DNA from: Arthrobacter sp. AQ5-06
Lineage (GTDB): Bacteria > Actinomycetota > Actinomycetes > Actinomycetales > Micrococcaceae
Direction of reading: 5' to 3'
DNA length: 64,000 nt
NCBI RefSeq assembly: GCF_003287955.1
Contig: NZ_QMKP01000003.1
Span: 186,001 to 250,000, forward strand
Made by a program: the position numbers and the translations under genes. Positions 49,071-56,923 of the stretch are shown here, one piece after another; position 1 is the stretch's first letter, and every line of letters starts with the position of its first letter. Below the pieces are notes generated by a model. The model searched no databases. It was not told where the DNA came from and worked only from the letters and a program-made list of their open reading frames with translations.

Positions 49071-49340
49071 ATGAAACAGCAGACAATTTATCCTGTGGAA
49101 ACTCGCTTGGGCCAGCCAGCAAAGCCTGCCCGGGGCCAGAGATTCGCGACCGAAGATTGGGCGCGGCTTAAACCTGGTTATCGGGTTCGGGTTCAACGAG
49201 CGAATGAGGCCGTCACGGCCGGCCGCGTGGACGTTATTGCACCGGACGCGTTTGTCTTCTGGGTCTGGCTCGACGGCGGTCGGGGACGGGTAGCCCTTCA
49301 CGAGGATGACAACGTCGCCGTATGGCTTGAAGAAGAGTAG
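49071..49340 (+). CDS. small conserved-looking protein, possible KOW/SH3-like barrel
   Basis: 89 aa, beginning MKQQTIYPVETRLGQPAKP. It has a run of alternating strand-like segments (GYRVRVQRANEAVTAGRVDV, AFVFWVWLDGGRGRVALHE) and an acidic end. The pattern suggests a small beta barrel, but no family is recognised with certainty. It begins 48 bp after pdxS, in the place where pdxT would be expected. It lacks a clear Shine-Dalgarno; an alternative GTG-like start at 49023 adds 16 residues. Confidence 0.55.
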   Translation: MKQQTIYPVETRLGQPAKPARGQRFATEDWARLKPGYRVRVQRANEAVTAGRVDVIAPDAFVFWVWLDGGRGRVALHEDDNVAVWLEEE

Positions 49341-49691
49341 GAGGCGGGCTCAAATTCTCGCACCCTTCAGACACCCCGCAACAGTCGATAATAGACCCTT
49401 CGTCAACTCGCGGAGCAGATAGGGGGATTGACACTCCCTTTCGAGATCAGCTCGAATGTCCGGCCGGCATCTGTAGTGATGTCGTTCCTCGAGACTGATG
49501 TTCCAAAGCCTTGGGATGAAATGCAGGTCTCCTGGTCGTTGGTAGATGGCCTATGACCGGAGGTCGTTGCTTCGTCAGGAGGCAACGGCGACACCATCGA
49601 TATCAGTGGCCTGCTCGGCCCATGCCGCAACGGCTTTCATGAACTAGACAGGCAGGAACATGCCCGGACGCGTGACATGGCCGTCCCTGGG
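49341..49691. other. gene-poor stretch after the small protein
   Basis: The only longer frame runs on the minus strand at 49403-49630. Its C-terminal half (with QETCISSQGFGTSVSR and KGSVNPPICSAS) looks more protein-like than random and has two cysteines, as in a secreted-protein tail, but there is no credible start or family. I treat it as a possible gene remnant. Confidence 0.35.
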
Positions 49692-49983
49692 CTAGCGCGG
49701 CTTGTAGACGTCGGATCGGTGTTCTATGCGGTGGACGTACAAGGTGCGCTCCTCGATATCCAGCGTGAACAGCACCCGGTAGTCGCCTCGCCGTGCGGTG
49801 CGTAGCCCCAGCAGTTCGTTCGTGAGGGGTCTGCTCAGCCGGTGCGGGTTGTCGGCGAGTGCGCCGGTGACGAATTTGACGATCGCGGTTGCTGCTTTCT
49901 CCGGCAGGCGCCGGAATCTGTTCAGTGCCGGGCTGGTGACCGACGTTCCAGGGTGCGGGGCCGGTGGAGTCTGCGTCGTTCAC
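49692..49983 (-). pseudogene. RelE/ParE-type toxin, frameshifted
   Basis: Reading from the minus strand, TSPALNRFRRLPEKAATA continues into FVTGALADNPHRL, TARRGDYRVLFTLDIEE and YVHRIEHRSDVYKPR before the stop at 49692-49694, a near-complete RelE mRNA-interferase-like toxin. The natural start is a GTG at 49983, giving VNDADSTGPAPWNV. That frame shifts at about 49941, where one base too many (or two too few) breaks it. A toxin made from this locus is unlikely. It follows an antitoxin remnant, as in relBE operons. Confidence 0.7.
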
Positions 49984-50095
49984 CGCGGGGGAGCCCGAAT
50001 TCACGGCGCAGGTCTGCGCCGCTGGTCGTGTTGCCGCCCGCAATGTCGCGCCTGGCCTGGTCCAAGTCCTCCCCAATACCGGGCTGGGACAGCCG
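49983..50095 (-). pseudogene. RelB/Phd-type antitoxin C-terminal remnant
   Basis: The minus-strand frame encodes RLSQPGIGEDLDQARRDI then AGGNTTSGADLRREFGLPR, which matches the C-terminal, toxin-neutralising end of antitoxins that precede this RelE type. The N-terminal DNA-binding part is missing; upstream residues do not resemble one. It adjoins the frameshifted toxin in the correct order. Confidence 0.6.
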
Positions 50096-50162
50096 ATGGG
50101 ATCTTGCGTCAGCCTGGAGCTGGGGTTGCCGCCGGCGGCGCATCTTTCCTCGAAGAGTTCGG

Positions 50163-50268
50163 CTAGCGAGGCTTGTAGAGGTCGGCCCGGTGTTCGATGC
50201 GGTGGACGTACAGGATGTGCTCTTCGATGTCGAGGGTGAACAGGACCCTGTAGTCGCCGCGCCGTGCG
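50163..50268 (-). pseudogene. second RelE toxin C-terminal fragment
   Basis: The minus strand encodes TARRGDYRVLFTLDIEEHI then LYVHRIEHRADLYKPR and a stop at 50163-50165. It is a second copy of the toxin end, differing from the first at only a few residues. Similarity stops abruptly at about 50268. Two toxin tails in tandem, one with an antitoxin tail between, imply duplication followed by deletion. Confidence 0.65.
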
Positions 50269-50799
50269 GTTGCCCTGACCTGCGACGCGACAGATGTAAT
50301 GAACAATCGATTGAGAATGGTCAGATGTAGTGAATCTGGGTCAACTTAGATGGAATCGGACATTGATGTCAGGTGAAGCCCCTTTTGAGGCCACTCCCCC
50401 GACCCTTTTCGAACGCCGATAACCAGCCTTCTGTCATCCCTGAAATTATCGGGCCTCAGCGCGGGTGCGAGCGGACGAATCCTCAGCGATTGGGGCTCAC
50501 CACGGGCTGCTGCCTAACGCTGAGAAGTGCCGCTATCGAAGCGAAAAGCAGAATGAGCAAGGCCAGGGGCAACTGGATGGCCGCGATGGTGTGGGCAGCT
50601 TGCTTCTTTCCGGCCTCTGATTGCTTCGAGCTCGTAAGGGCATGGTCCCGGGGCTAAAGCGGATAGCCTATTAGTGGAGGTGAGCTCCGGCCGGACAGGT
50701 TGTCACGGAGTGCCACTCCCTATGAATCTGGGCCGGGGGGGCGTGTGACGTGGTTTCGATGATCAGCAAGCGGGGATTTCCGGTCCCGGGAGCGATGCA
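50269..50799. other. gene-free stretch with a promoter-like repeat and a membrane-peptide-like frame
   Basis: It contains the first CTCCCCC-N14-GCCGATAA unit (50394-50422). On the minus strand at 50483-50655 an open frame reads AAIQLPLALLILLFASIAALL, a clear single hydrophobic helix, but there is no ATG, GTG or TTG to start it. It may be a relic. No other gene is visible. Confidence 0.4.
50371..50436 (+). promoter_or_regulatory. sigma-28-like promoter repeat, copy A
   Basis: CTCCCCC (50394-50400), a 14-bp spacer, then GCCGATAA (50415-50422). GCCGATAA is the flagellar sigma-28 type -10; the -35 is not the TAAA of Bacillus or enteric promoters. About 65 bp around it is repeated at 52086-52148 with the same spacing. 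It lies about 370 bp before the receiver-kinase gene. Confidence 0.5.
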
Positions 50800-51933
50800 A
50801 TGTCCCGGGGCGAAGTCGTGAACGGCTCCGGAAGCCTGCCACCAGGGCAGGCCATGACAGTTTTGGTCGCCGATGACGATGCCGGGTCCTTGCTGGTTGC
50901 GCAGGCCGCGGTGGAGGGATCCGGTCACGAGTGCGTTGTCGCCCCTAATGGGGAGGCAGCGTGGCAGCTTTACCAGGAGTATCGCCCCCAAGTGGTGGTC
51001 ACAGACGTGGAGATGCCGGGCATGGACGGTTTGGCTCTGTGCCGGGCCATCCGGGCAGCCAAGACCGACTGCTACACATACGTAGTGTTGCTTACCTCGC
51101 ATGGGGCGCGGGAAGACGTGCTGGCTGGCATGCAGGCCGGAGCCGATGACTATGTAACCAAGCCGCTGGACCCTTTCACCCTGCACACTAGGCTCCTGGC
51201 GGAACGCAGGGTCACTGCCCTGCACGCCGAGCTCGCGGTCGCCCTAGATGCAGCCCGGGGCAGCAATGAACGACTCGCCGAATTCACCGGTCGGGTCAGT
51301 CATGACCTTCGCAACCCGCTGACGTCCATTCTGGGATATGTGGAGCTGGCCGAGATGGAATCGGAGACGGACGTTCAGGGCTCCGATGAACCGTACATCG
51401 AAGTCATTGGTTCCAGTGCGCGGAGGATGCTGTCCATGGTCGATGACCTGCTCGCATTCGCATCGATCGGCGGCTCGCTGTCCCAGTCGCGGGTATCGCT
51501 GGCTGACCTTGTTCGGGATGTCACCGCTGACCTTAGTCAAGGGCTGAGTGCCGCCGGGGCAGTCGTGGAATGCCAGGACCTGGTCTTCGCGGCGGACCCT
51601 GGACAGATGCGCGTGGCGCTGCAGAACCTGATCCACAACGCGGCAGCCTACAGCCGTCCCGGAGTTCCACCGATAATCCGGGTTTTCGGAGAGCCTGACG
51701 GCGCAGGTGTGGTGGTGCGGGTGGCCGACAACGGTAAAGGAATCGCTGCAGAGGACCGGCGCCGCGTCGTCGAACCTCTGATTCGGCTTCACAGGGAAGG
51801 GGATCCTGCAGGAACCGGGCTTGGCCTTGCTACCTGCGCCCGGATTGCTGCCGCCCACGGAGGCCGCCTGGAAATTTCTCCCGCCCCGGGCGGAGGGACG
51901 ATGGTAAGCCTCCGCCTCGGTGAAGCCGATTAG
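50800..51933 (+). CDS. hybrid protein: N-terminal receiver domain fused to histidine kinase
   Basis: 377 aa, soluble, with no membrane segment. The receiver (about residues 19-135) has VADDDAG, phospho-acceptor Asp69 in VVVTDVEMPGMDG and the KPLDP lysine. A HisKA dimerisation helix follows with His168 in GRVSHDLRNPLTSILGY. The HATPase has an N-box (LQNLIHNAAAY), G1 (VADNGKGI) and G2 (GTGLGLAT). The receiver comes first, unlike usual hybrid kinases, so it probably relays a signal from another kinase. An ATG at 50854 is an alternative start. It is flanked by the two sigma-28-like repeats. Confidence 0.85.
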   Translation: MSRGEVVNGSGSLPPGQAMTVLVADDDAGSLLVAQAAVEGSGHECVVAPNGEAAWQLYQEYRPQVVVTDVEMPGMDGLALCRAIRAAKTDCYTYVVLLTSHGAREDVLAGMQAGADDYVTKPLDPFTLHTRLLAERRVTALHAELAVALDAARGSNERLAEFTGRVSHDLRNPLTSILGYVELAEMESETDVQGSDEPYIEVIGSSARRMLSMVDDLLAFASIGGSLSQSRVSLADLVRDVTADLSQGLSAAGAVVECQDLVFAADPGQMRVALQNLIHNAAAYSRPGVPPIIRVFGEPDGAGVVVRVADNGKGIAAEDRRRVVEPLIRLHREGDPAGTGLGLATCARIAAAHGGRLEISPAPGGGTMVSLRLGEAD

Positions 51934-52390
51934 GGTTTCTGCGGTACAACCTGCCGGGTTCTCGGCTTTATCGCCGGGCACTTAGTATCAGCGGCGGGGA
52001 ATAGCGGAGCTGGGTCTGCGTCCTGCCGGTGAAAGGGGACTCCCTGGAAGGCGCCGCGAACGCGTGCGCTCGAACATGACCCCGCAGGCGCAGCCCCTTC
52101 TGAGCCTCTCCCCCGGCCAAAATCAAACGCCGATAACCTATCTCCCGTCAAGTTGCCAGTTGGTGCTGTGCGATGCGAGTTGCGTTGTCTGTGGACGCGC
52201 TTGGGTGGTTCTTGCTGGTGTCGGCGACGACTTTGGGCGTGGCGCTTAGGCCGGGAAAGTAGTGGGCGTAGCCATGCGCTGCCCCTTAAAGAGTCCTTAG
52301 AGACGGTGTTCTCAACGAGATGAAGGGAAGCTCCCTAAGTAGCATCAAAAGCTGGGTCTCTGAGCGATAACCGTCCGGGTAGGCGAAAAG
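51934..52390. other. gene-free stretch with the second promoter-like repeat
   Basis: It carries copy B of the GCCGATAA unit. Just downstream an ATG at 52171 opens a 29-residue hydrophobic peptide (ALGWFLLVSATTLGVAL), but without a ribosome site. Other frames are unsupported. Confidence 0.4.
52086..52148 (+). promoter_or_regulatory. sigma-28-like promoter repeat, copy B
   Basis: CTCCCCC (52108-52114), a 14-bp spacer, then GCCGATAA (52129-52136), with flanking sequence similar to copy A at 50371-50436. No recognisable gene starts within 500 bp downstream. Confidence 0.5.
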
Positions 52391-52800
52391 AAAGGTGTTG
52401 ACAGTGTCAACACCTTTGGCTCCGGATCGGGTCGGAGATCGGTCGGATTGGCTTGGTTTCCGCATGTTTTCGCGGGGTCCCAGTGTTTTCAAGGGCTGGA
52501 ATGCAGTTCGAGTCCCACCTCGGGCACAGTGTTTCCGCAGGTCAGAGGAGTTTTTCTCTGAAATTGGTGCTTTTCCGTGTGGACAGTGTCCACACTCCGG
52601 CCTCTGATCTGGTTCTCCGGGGTGTGGGTTCCCGGGAGGCCCGTATTCGGTTGTGTGTGGGGGAGCGGGCTTAGCCCGTCGGGCCTCGTCCTGCCTGAGC
52701 GGGCTTCTTCCGAGAGCTCATCTTTATTTGTTCTTTCCGCTTGGTTTTTCGTCTTCACCACTTCATGGCGGCTAGGGCCGGATACAACATGACTTGCTGA
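52391..52800 (+). repeat. 410-bp direct repeat R1 with tRNA-Leu tail and two palindromes
   Basis: Aligns along its length with 57113-57525. In order: palindrome 1 (52391-52417, 13-bp arms, 1-nt centre, core GTGTTGACA), about 90 bp, the 43-bp tRNA-Leu 3' copy (52506-52548), palindrome 2 (52577-52595, 9-bp arms GTGTGGACA), then about 200 bp ending near GGCCGGATACAAC and TTGCTGA. It has no credible gene of its own. Confidence 0.85.
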
Positions 52801-52993
52801 ATGCGATTTCTTCCCCTGTGGCGCGACGCCCCGACTTTGCGACGCTGGTCGCCTTCCTTCGGTGGCGCACCGGCGGAAGTGGAATTCTGATCCGGCGCGG
52901 TGGGACGCTGCGCATGCGCAGGATGGTGCACCCTGCGAACAAATCTGGGTTGCGTCTTGACGACCCCGCCCGAGCCACATAACATGCAACCAA

Positions 52994-53335
52994 ATGGTTG
53001 TAGATGTTGAGCTCTCTGACGCTGCGGTCGACCGCCTGTTCCGGGCCCTCGCCGACGCCACCCGCCGCGACATCGTGCGCCGCACCCTCGCCGGTGGGGC
53101 CTCGGTGTCCGAACTCGCCACCGCCTACGACATGTCGTGGGCCGCAGTACAGAAGCACGTCGCTGTCTTGGAAGGGGCCGAGCTGGTGACCAAGGAGGCC
53201 CGGGGCCGCGAGCGCATCGTTCGCGGCATCCCCCAGCAGATCCAGCGCGCCCAGGCGCTGCTGGATTCGTACGAACAGATCTGGCGGGGGCGGGTTCAGC
53301 GACTCGATGCCCTCTTTGCCGAAGAAGACAACTGA
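52994..53335 (+). CDS. ArsR family transcriptional regulator
   Basis: A 113-aa winged-helix repressor: FRALADATRRDIVRRTLAGGASVSELATAYDMS, with recognition helix AAVQKHVAVLEGAELV and the wing TKEARGRERIVRG. It has no metal-binding cysteines, so it is not a classic ArsR/SmtB metal sensor. It belongs to the subgroup paired with AHSA1/SRPBCC proteins; a broken AHSA1 piece lies 1 kb downstream. The alpha/beta hydrolase gene starts 26 bp after it. Confidence 0.88.
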   Translation: MVVDVELSDAAVDRLFRALADATRRDIVRRTLAGGASVSELATAYDMSWAAVQKHVAVLEGAELVTKEARGRERIVRGIPQQIQRAQALLDSYEQIWRGRVQRLDALFAEEDN

Positions 53336-53361
53336 CCATCACCATCCACAAGGAGACGAAC

Positions 53362-54252
53362 GTGACTACCACAACGCACACTCTCGAGCTCGCTGACGTT
53401 GATCTCGTTTACGACGTCCACGGGCCGGTGCCGTCCGCCGACGGCAAGCCGATCCTCGTCATGATCGGCCAACCGATGACGGCAGACGGATTCGCCGACC
53501 TGGCCGCGCAGTTTCCCGATCGGACCGTGGTCACCTATGACCCGCGCGGTCTCGGCCGAAGCGTCGTGCGTCGCGACGGTCGCACCGACCAGCGGCCCGA
53601 GGACCAGGCGGCCGACCTCCACGCATTGGTCGAGCATCTTGGTGCGGGCAAGGTCGACGTCTTTGGCAGCAGCGGCGGCGCTGTCGCCGGCCTGACATGG
53701 GTCGCGACCCACCCGGACGACGTGCACACGCTGGTGGCGCACGAGCCGCCTTCGACCTGGGCACTCTCCCATGACGCCGACGAAGCCGATCGGGCCTTCG
53801 GCAACGTCCGACAGGCCTACCAGAGCGGCGGGTTCGGACCTGGCATGGCGCAATTCATCGCCCTGACCATGTGGCCCGGCGAGTTCACCAGTGAGTACTT
53901 CGCGCAGACGCCGGCCGACCCGGCGATGTTCGGATTGCCCGCCCAGGACGACGGCAGCCGAGATGACCCGTTGCTGTCCGAGCGCAGCCTGTCGGTCACG
54001 CGATACGCGTACGACCTCGACGCCGTTAAGGCGTCTCCCGCTCGGGTGGTGTTGGGCGTCGGCGAAGAAACCGGCAACACCATCACGGCGCGGACCACAC
54101 ATGCCGTCGCCGATCGCCTCGGCACGCCGCCGGTAGTGTTTCCCAGCCACCACGGTGGCTTCGTCGGTGGCGGCCCCGACAACCCCTACACCGGCAAGCC
54201 CGTCGAGTTCGGCGCCACCCTGCGCACTGTCCTCGATGCCCCCTCTCGCTAA
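53362..54252 (+). CDS. alpha/beta hydrolase
   Basis: 296 aa. It has the oxyanion-region opening VMIGQPMTADGFADLAAQFPD, DPRGLGRS, the nucleophile elbow FGSSGGAVAGL with its central Ser, and a late PSHHGGFVGG supplying the His. The likely acid lies in the EETGN region. The start GTG at 53362 is preceded by AAGGAG. Substrate is unknown. It forms an operon with the ArsR regulator. Confidence 0.88.
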   Translation: MTTTTHTLELADVDLVYDVHGPVPSADGKPILVMIGQPMTADGFADLAAQFPDRTVVTYDPRGLGRSVVRRDGRTDQRPEDQAADLHALVEHLGAGKVDVFGSSGGAVAGLTWVATHPDDVHTLVAHEPPSTWALSHDADEADRAFGNVRQAYQSGGFGPGMAQFIALTMWPGEFTSEYFAQTPADPAMFGLPAQDDGSRDDPLLSERSLSVTRYAYDLDAVKASPARVVLGVGEETGNTITARTTHAVADRLGTPPVVFPSHHGGFVGGGPDNPYTGKPVEFGATLRTVLDAPSR

Positions 54253-54300
54253 CCACCACCACCGACGAAAGTTGTCGCCGACTTCCCAGTGTTGCTATAG

Positions 54301-54428
54301 CTTCTGTGGGACACCTGCATCGACGCGCGCCAGATCGAGAAGTTCTGGGGGCCGCCGGGCTGGCCAGCCACTCTTACCGGCACGACGCCTTCCCCTGCGG
54401 ACGGTCGACGTATTCCATGACAGGAACG
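54301..54428 (+). pseudogene. AHSA1/SRPBCC domain remnant
   Basis: LLWDTCIDARQIEKFWGPPG then WPATLTG, followed after a frame change near 54379 by HDAFPCGRSTYSMTG, matches the W-G-P-x-G-(W/F) and G-G-x-(W/Y)-x-Y-x-M-x-G blocks of AHSA1-like proteins. A TAG precedes it in frame and the rest of the domain is missing, so it is a fragment. Its presence fits the ArsR-AHSA1 pairing seen in related operons. Confidence 0.6.
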
Positions 54429-54752
54429 ATTGAGCCAGTGGCGTCTGACCTCGTGTCGTTTCGAGGAGAGCACCCTTCCCTCCTTCCTGCCTTCCACGGT
54501 GAAATGGCGATGCCAATCGTCTCTATTTCCACAGTCCCACTCCTGGCCGGGGCCACCGGGACGCGGGGCATAGGGTGTATCTTTACCGGGCGCCACTCGC
54601 CGCCGACAGCTTGTTCCCGTCAACCACGCATTGGTTTTTGCTCGACGCCCCGGCTGATTCCCGTTGATGCCTAGACCACGCCAAGACGTTGCCCTATGGT
54701 TGGGGCATCAACGGCTGTTGGGCCGGGTGGAGCTCCACTGCGGAGGTGCATC
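54429..54752. other. 324-bp stretch without a supported gene
   Basis: Short frames only, none with family similarity visible by eye. It probably contains decayed sequence from the AHSA1-like gene and the promoter of the molybdopterin gene. GGAGG at about 54742 serves the next start. Confidence 0.5.
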
Positions 54753-55343
54753 ATGGGTATCGTTTCTTCCGGTTTCCGTGGACGGCGGTCCGAGAATCCT
54801 GCGCTGCCTCCTGGGCAGCATGAAACGCAGGACTTTCCCGTCCTGACGGCGGGGCCTGCACCGCTTGTACCCATCGACGAATGGGAGTTTTTCATCACCA
54901 CTGAGAATGGCCTGCGGCTCTCTTAGTCCTGGAGTGAATTCTTGGCCTTGCCGCAGGAGGAAGTCACTAAGGACATTCACTGTGTGACCAGCTGGTCAAA
55001 ACTGGGAACAGTGTGGCGTGGAGTTTCGTTGGACACGCTCTTCGAAAACGTGGAAACCACTAGCGACTTCGCCACGGCGCATTCCTTCGGCGGCTACACA
55101 ACCAATGTTCCGCTTTGGGACCTCCTGGGCGGCAAGGCGTGGGTGGCCTGGGAATTCGATGGCGAACCTCTTGAACGGGCCCACGGCGGTCCGGCTCGGC
55201 TTTTGGTGCCGCATTTGTATTTCTGGAAAAGCGCCAAGTGGATTCATGGTTTGGAACTGACAGGGGAAGACGTTCCCGGTTTCTGGGAATCGAATGGCTA
55301 TCATGTTCACGGCAATCCGTGGCGCGAGGAGCGGTACTCGTGA
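54753..55343 (+). pseudogene. sulfite-oxidase-like molybdopterin oxidoreductase with an in-frame TAG
   Basis: The frame from ATG 54753 (GGAGG upstream) reads MGIVSSGFRGRRSENPALP, later PIDEWEFFITTENGLRLS, then TAG at 54924-54926 (codon 58). It continues in the same frame as SWSEFLALPQEEVTKDIHC, VTSWSKLGTVWRGVSLD and YFWKSAKWIHGLEL. The second part has the molybdenum-binding Cys (codon 77) of the YedY/sulfite-oxidase fold. Without suppression no active enzyme can form. The total of 197 codons matches short family members. It is followed by its usual partner, a flavin reductase. Confidence 0.75.
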
Positions 55344-55353
55344 GGCTCTTGCC

Positions 55354-56091
55354 GTGAGGTCCGTATGGCATGTCGCTGAAGTGGCGGGCGGAGTCCCGGA
55401 ACACGCCACAGCCAGGACCATTCGGCTGCGTGTGGATGGCTTAATGGGACATCTGGCCGGCCAGCACATTGACCTCCGCCTCACCGCCGACGACGGGTAC
55501 ACGGCAATCCGCTCTTACTCGGTGGCATCCGCAAGTATGGATGAGCATCTGGAAATCACCGTTGACGAGCTACCTGACGGCGAAGTGTCGCCTTACCTTG
55601 TCCGGGACTTGGCCGTCGGGGACCAGTTGGAAATCCGGGGGCCGGTGGGCGGGTGGTTTGTCTGGCGGCCGAGTAATGTGAATCGGGTGCAGCTGATCGG
55701 GGGAGGATCCGGTGTGGTGCCGCTGATGTCGATGATTCGCGCCCATCAGGCCTCCAATAACGAGTCCCCTTTCAAGTTGCTCTATTCCCTCAAGTCCCCC
55801 GAGACTTCGCTTTACCGCGACGAGCTGCGTCGATTGGACCAGGAATCAGCCAAGCTAATTGTCGACTACGTCTATTCGCGCTCGACGCCGAAGGGCTGGC
55901 CGGTCACGCCGGCGCGCCTTACTTCGGACACCCTTTTGGGCAAGATCTTCCCAGCTGAGGAGAATCCGGATGTATTTGTTTGCGGCCAAACAGTTTTCGT
56001 GGAGACCGTTGCGGACTGGCTTTTGATGGCCGGCTATTCGCCGGAGTCGATAAAGACTGAACGGTTTGGCGGGACGGGAGGTATCCGGTGA
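55354..56091 (+). CDS. FAD-binding oxidoreductase (ferredoxin reductase-like)
   Basis: 245 aa. The flavin-binding RSYSVAS motif is at about residue 50, followed by a phosphate-binding ISPYLV-like segment (EVSPYLVRDLAVGDQLEIRG), the NAD(P) motif LIGGGSGVVPLMSMIRAH and the C-terminal VFVCGQTVFVETVADWLL. It lacks a 2Fe-2S domain. It probably passes NAD(P)H electrons to the adjacent molybdoenzyme. The start is taken as GTG 55354, after GAGG. Its end overlaps the next gene (GTGA). Confidence 0.87.
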   Translation: MRSVWHVAEVAGGVPEHATARTIRLRVDGLMGHLAGQHIDLRLTADDGYTAIRSYSVASASMDEHLEITVDELPDGEVSPYLVRDLAVGDQLEIRGPVGGWFVWRPSNVNRVQLIGGGSGVVPLMSMIRAHQASNNESPFKLLYSLKSPETSLYRDELRRLDQESAKLIVDYVYSRSTPKGWPVTPARLTSDTLLGKIFPAEENPDVFVCGQTVFVETVADWLLMAGYSPESIKTERFGGTGGIR

Positions 56092-56420
56092 ACGGCCCAG
56101 ACAATTTTGCTGTCCCGGACTCCGAAGACCAGGACATTGCAGCAGCACCCCAGGACCCGATTCCGTATGTGGACGGAAACGCCACGGCTGGCGCCCTGTC
56201 CGAAGTGTTCCGCATCGACATCATCGCGGCGCTCGGACGCTGTAGGCATTGCGGCTCAGTTAGAGCCTTTGGCGAGGCCATGGTCTTCACCGACGCACCC
56301 GGCATTGTGGTCCGCTGCCGCGACTGCCAAGGAGTGCTGCTGCGGTTGGTGGAAACACCAACCCAATATTGGTTAGATCTGAGCGGCCTCAGCTACTTGG
56401 AGATCGACCGCGAGGAGTAG
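56088..56420 (+). CDS. DUF6510-like zinc-ribbon protein
   Basis: 110 aa with two CxxC pairs, Cys52/Cys55 in CRHCG and Cys77/Cys80 in CRDCQG, likely binding one zinc. The conserved lead is YVDGNATAGALSEVFRID. It overlaps the flavin reductase start-to-stop and accompanies the sulfite-oxidase-like gene, an arrangement seen in related actinobacteria. Its role in the module is unknown. Confidence 0.8.
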   Translation: MNGPDNFAVPDSEDQDIAAAPQDPIPYVDGNATAGALSEVFRIDIIAALGRCRHCGSVRAFGEAMVFTDAPGIVVRCRDCQGVLLRLVETPTQYWLDLSGLSYLEIDREE

Positions 56421-56719
56421 GCCCAAGGAGCACCGGCATCGATCCGCCCCAAGCGGACTTCTCATCCGCAGGTTCGCAACACCGATAGTTGGCATTTCAT
56501 CATGCTGCGAACGCACTCGGCCTTTTGGCCATCCGCGGCTCCATGCGGGGCGCGCTTCTGGTCATGCCCTCTTCAATAGTTTCGCCCATGAAATGTTCGA
56601 AGGAGACCGCAACGCTATGACCTCCATTGAACCCAGCCCACGGCTTGCTCCGCCCCATCGTTGGGCCAAGGGTACGCGTCCGAAGGGTAGTGTTTGCCCT
56701 AGTCGACGAAGGGGTCAGC

Positions 56720-56923
56720 ATGAGCTACAAATATCGAACCGTCCGGGTTCGCGGTACCGACTTGGTTGGAACCATTGCCCGGAAGCATGGAAGTGGACCT
56801 GAAATCTACGAAACGTCTAAGGACCCGAGTACATCAGTGGTTCCGGTGTTCTTCGAGGCGACGGGCGAGATCCGTTTTTTCGACAGGTCGACACTGGAGG
56901 ATCTGGTGGCGACTGCAAGTTAG
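56720..56923 (+). CDS. small hypothetical protein
   Basis: 67 aa: MSYKYRTVRVRGTDLVG, then ETSKDPSTSVVPVFFEATG and FFDRSTLEDLVATAS. The ATG at 56720 has GAAGGGG 6 nt upstream. No family is recognised. The composition is balanced and the frame is followed by a strong terminator at 57057, both of which support a real gene. Confidence 0.55.
   Translation: MSYKYRTVRVRGTDLVGTIARKHGSGPEIYETSKDPSTSVVPVFFEATGEIRFFDRSTLEDLVATAS

Noticed and set aside
49403..49630. Minus-strand 75-codon frame as a real gene
   Set aside because: No credible start or ribosome site and no recognisable family; recorded only as a possible remnant.
52064..52249. Small protein downstream of promoter copy B
   Set aside because: The start lies upstream of the promoter elements, there is no ribosome site, and the sequence resembles no family.
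52489..53121. Minus-strand frame spanning repeat R1 and the ArsR gene
   Set aside because: It runs antisense to the ArsR gene and across the tRNA-like segment. The matching frame in R2 is interrupted by a stop, so it is not kept as a protein.
54924..54926. TAG as pyrrolysine or a programmed recoding signal
   Set aside because: No recoding structure or dedicated genes are visible. A simple nonsense mutation or sequencing error is far likelier.
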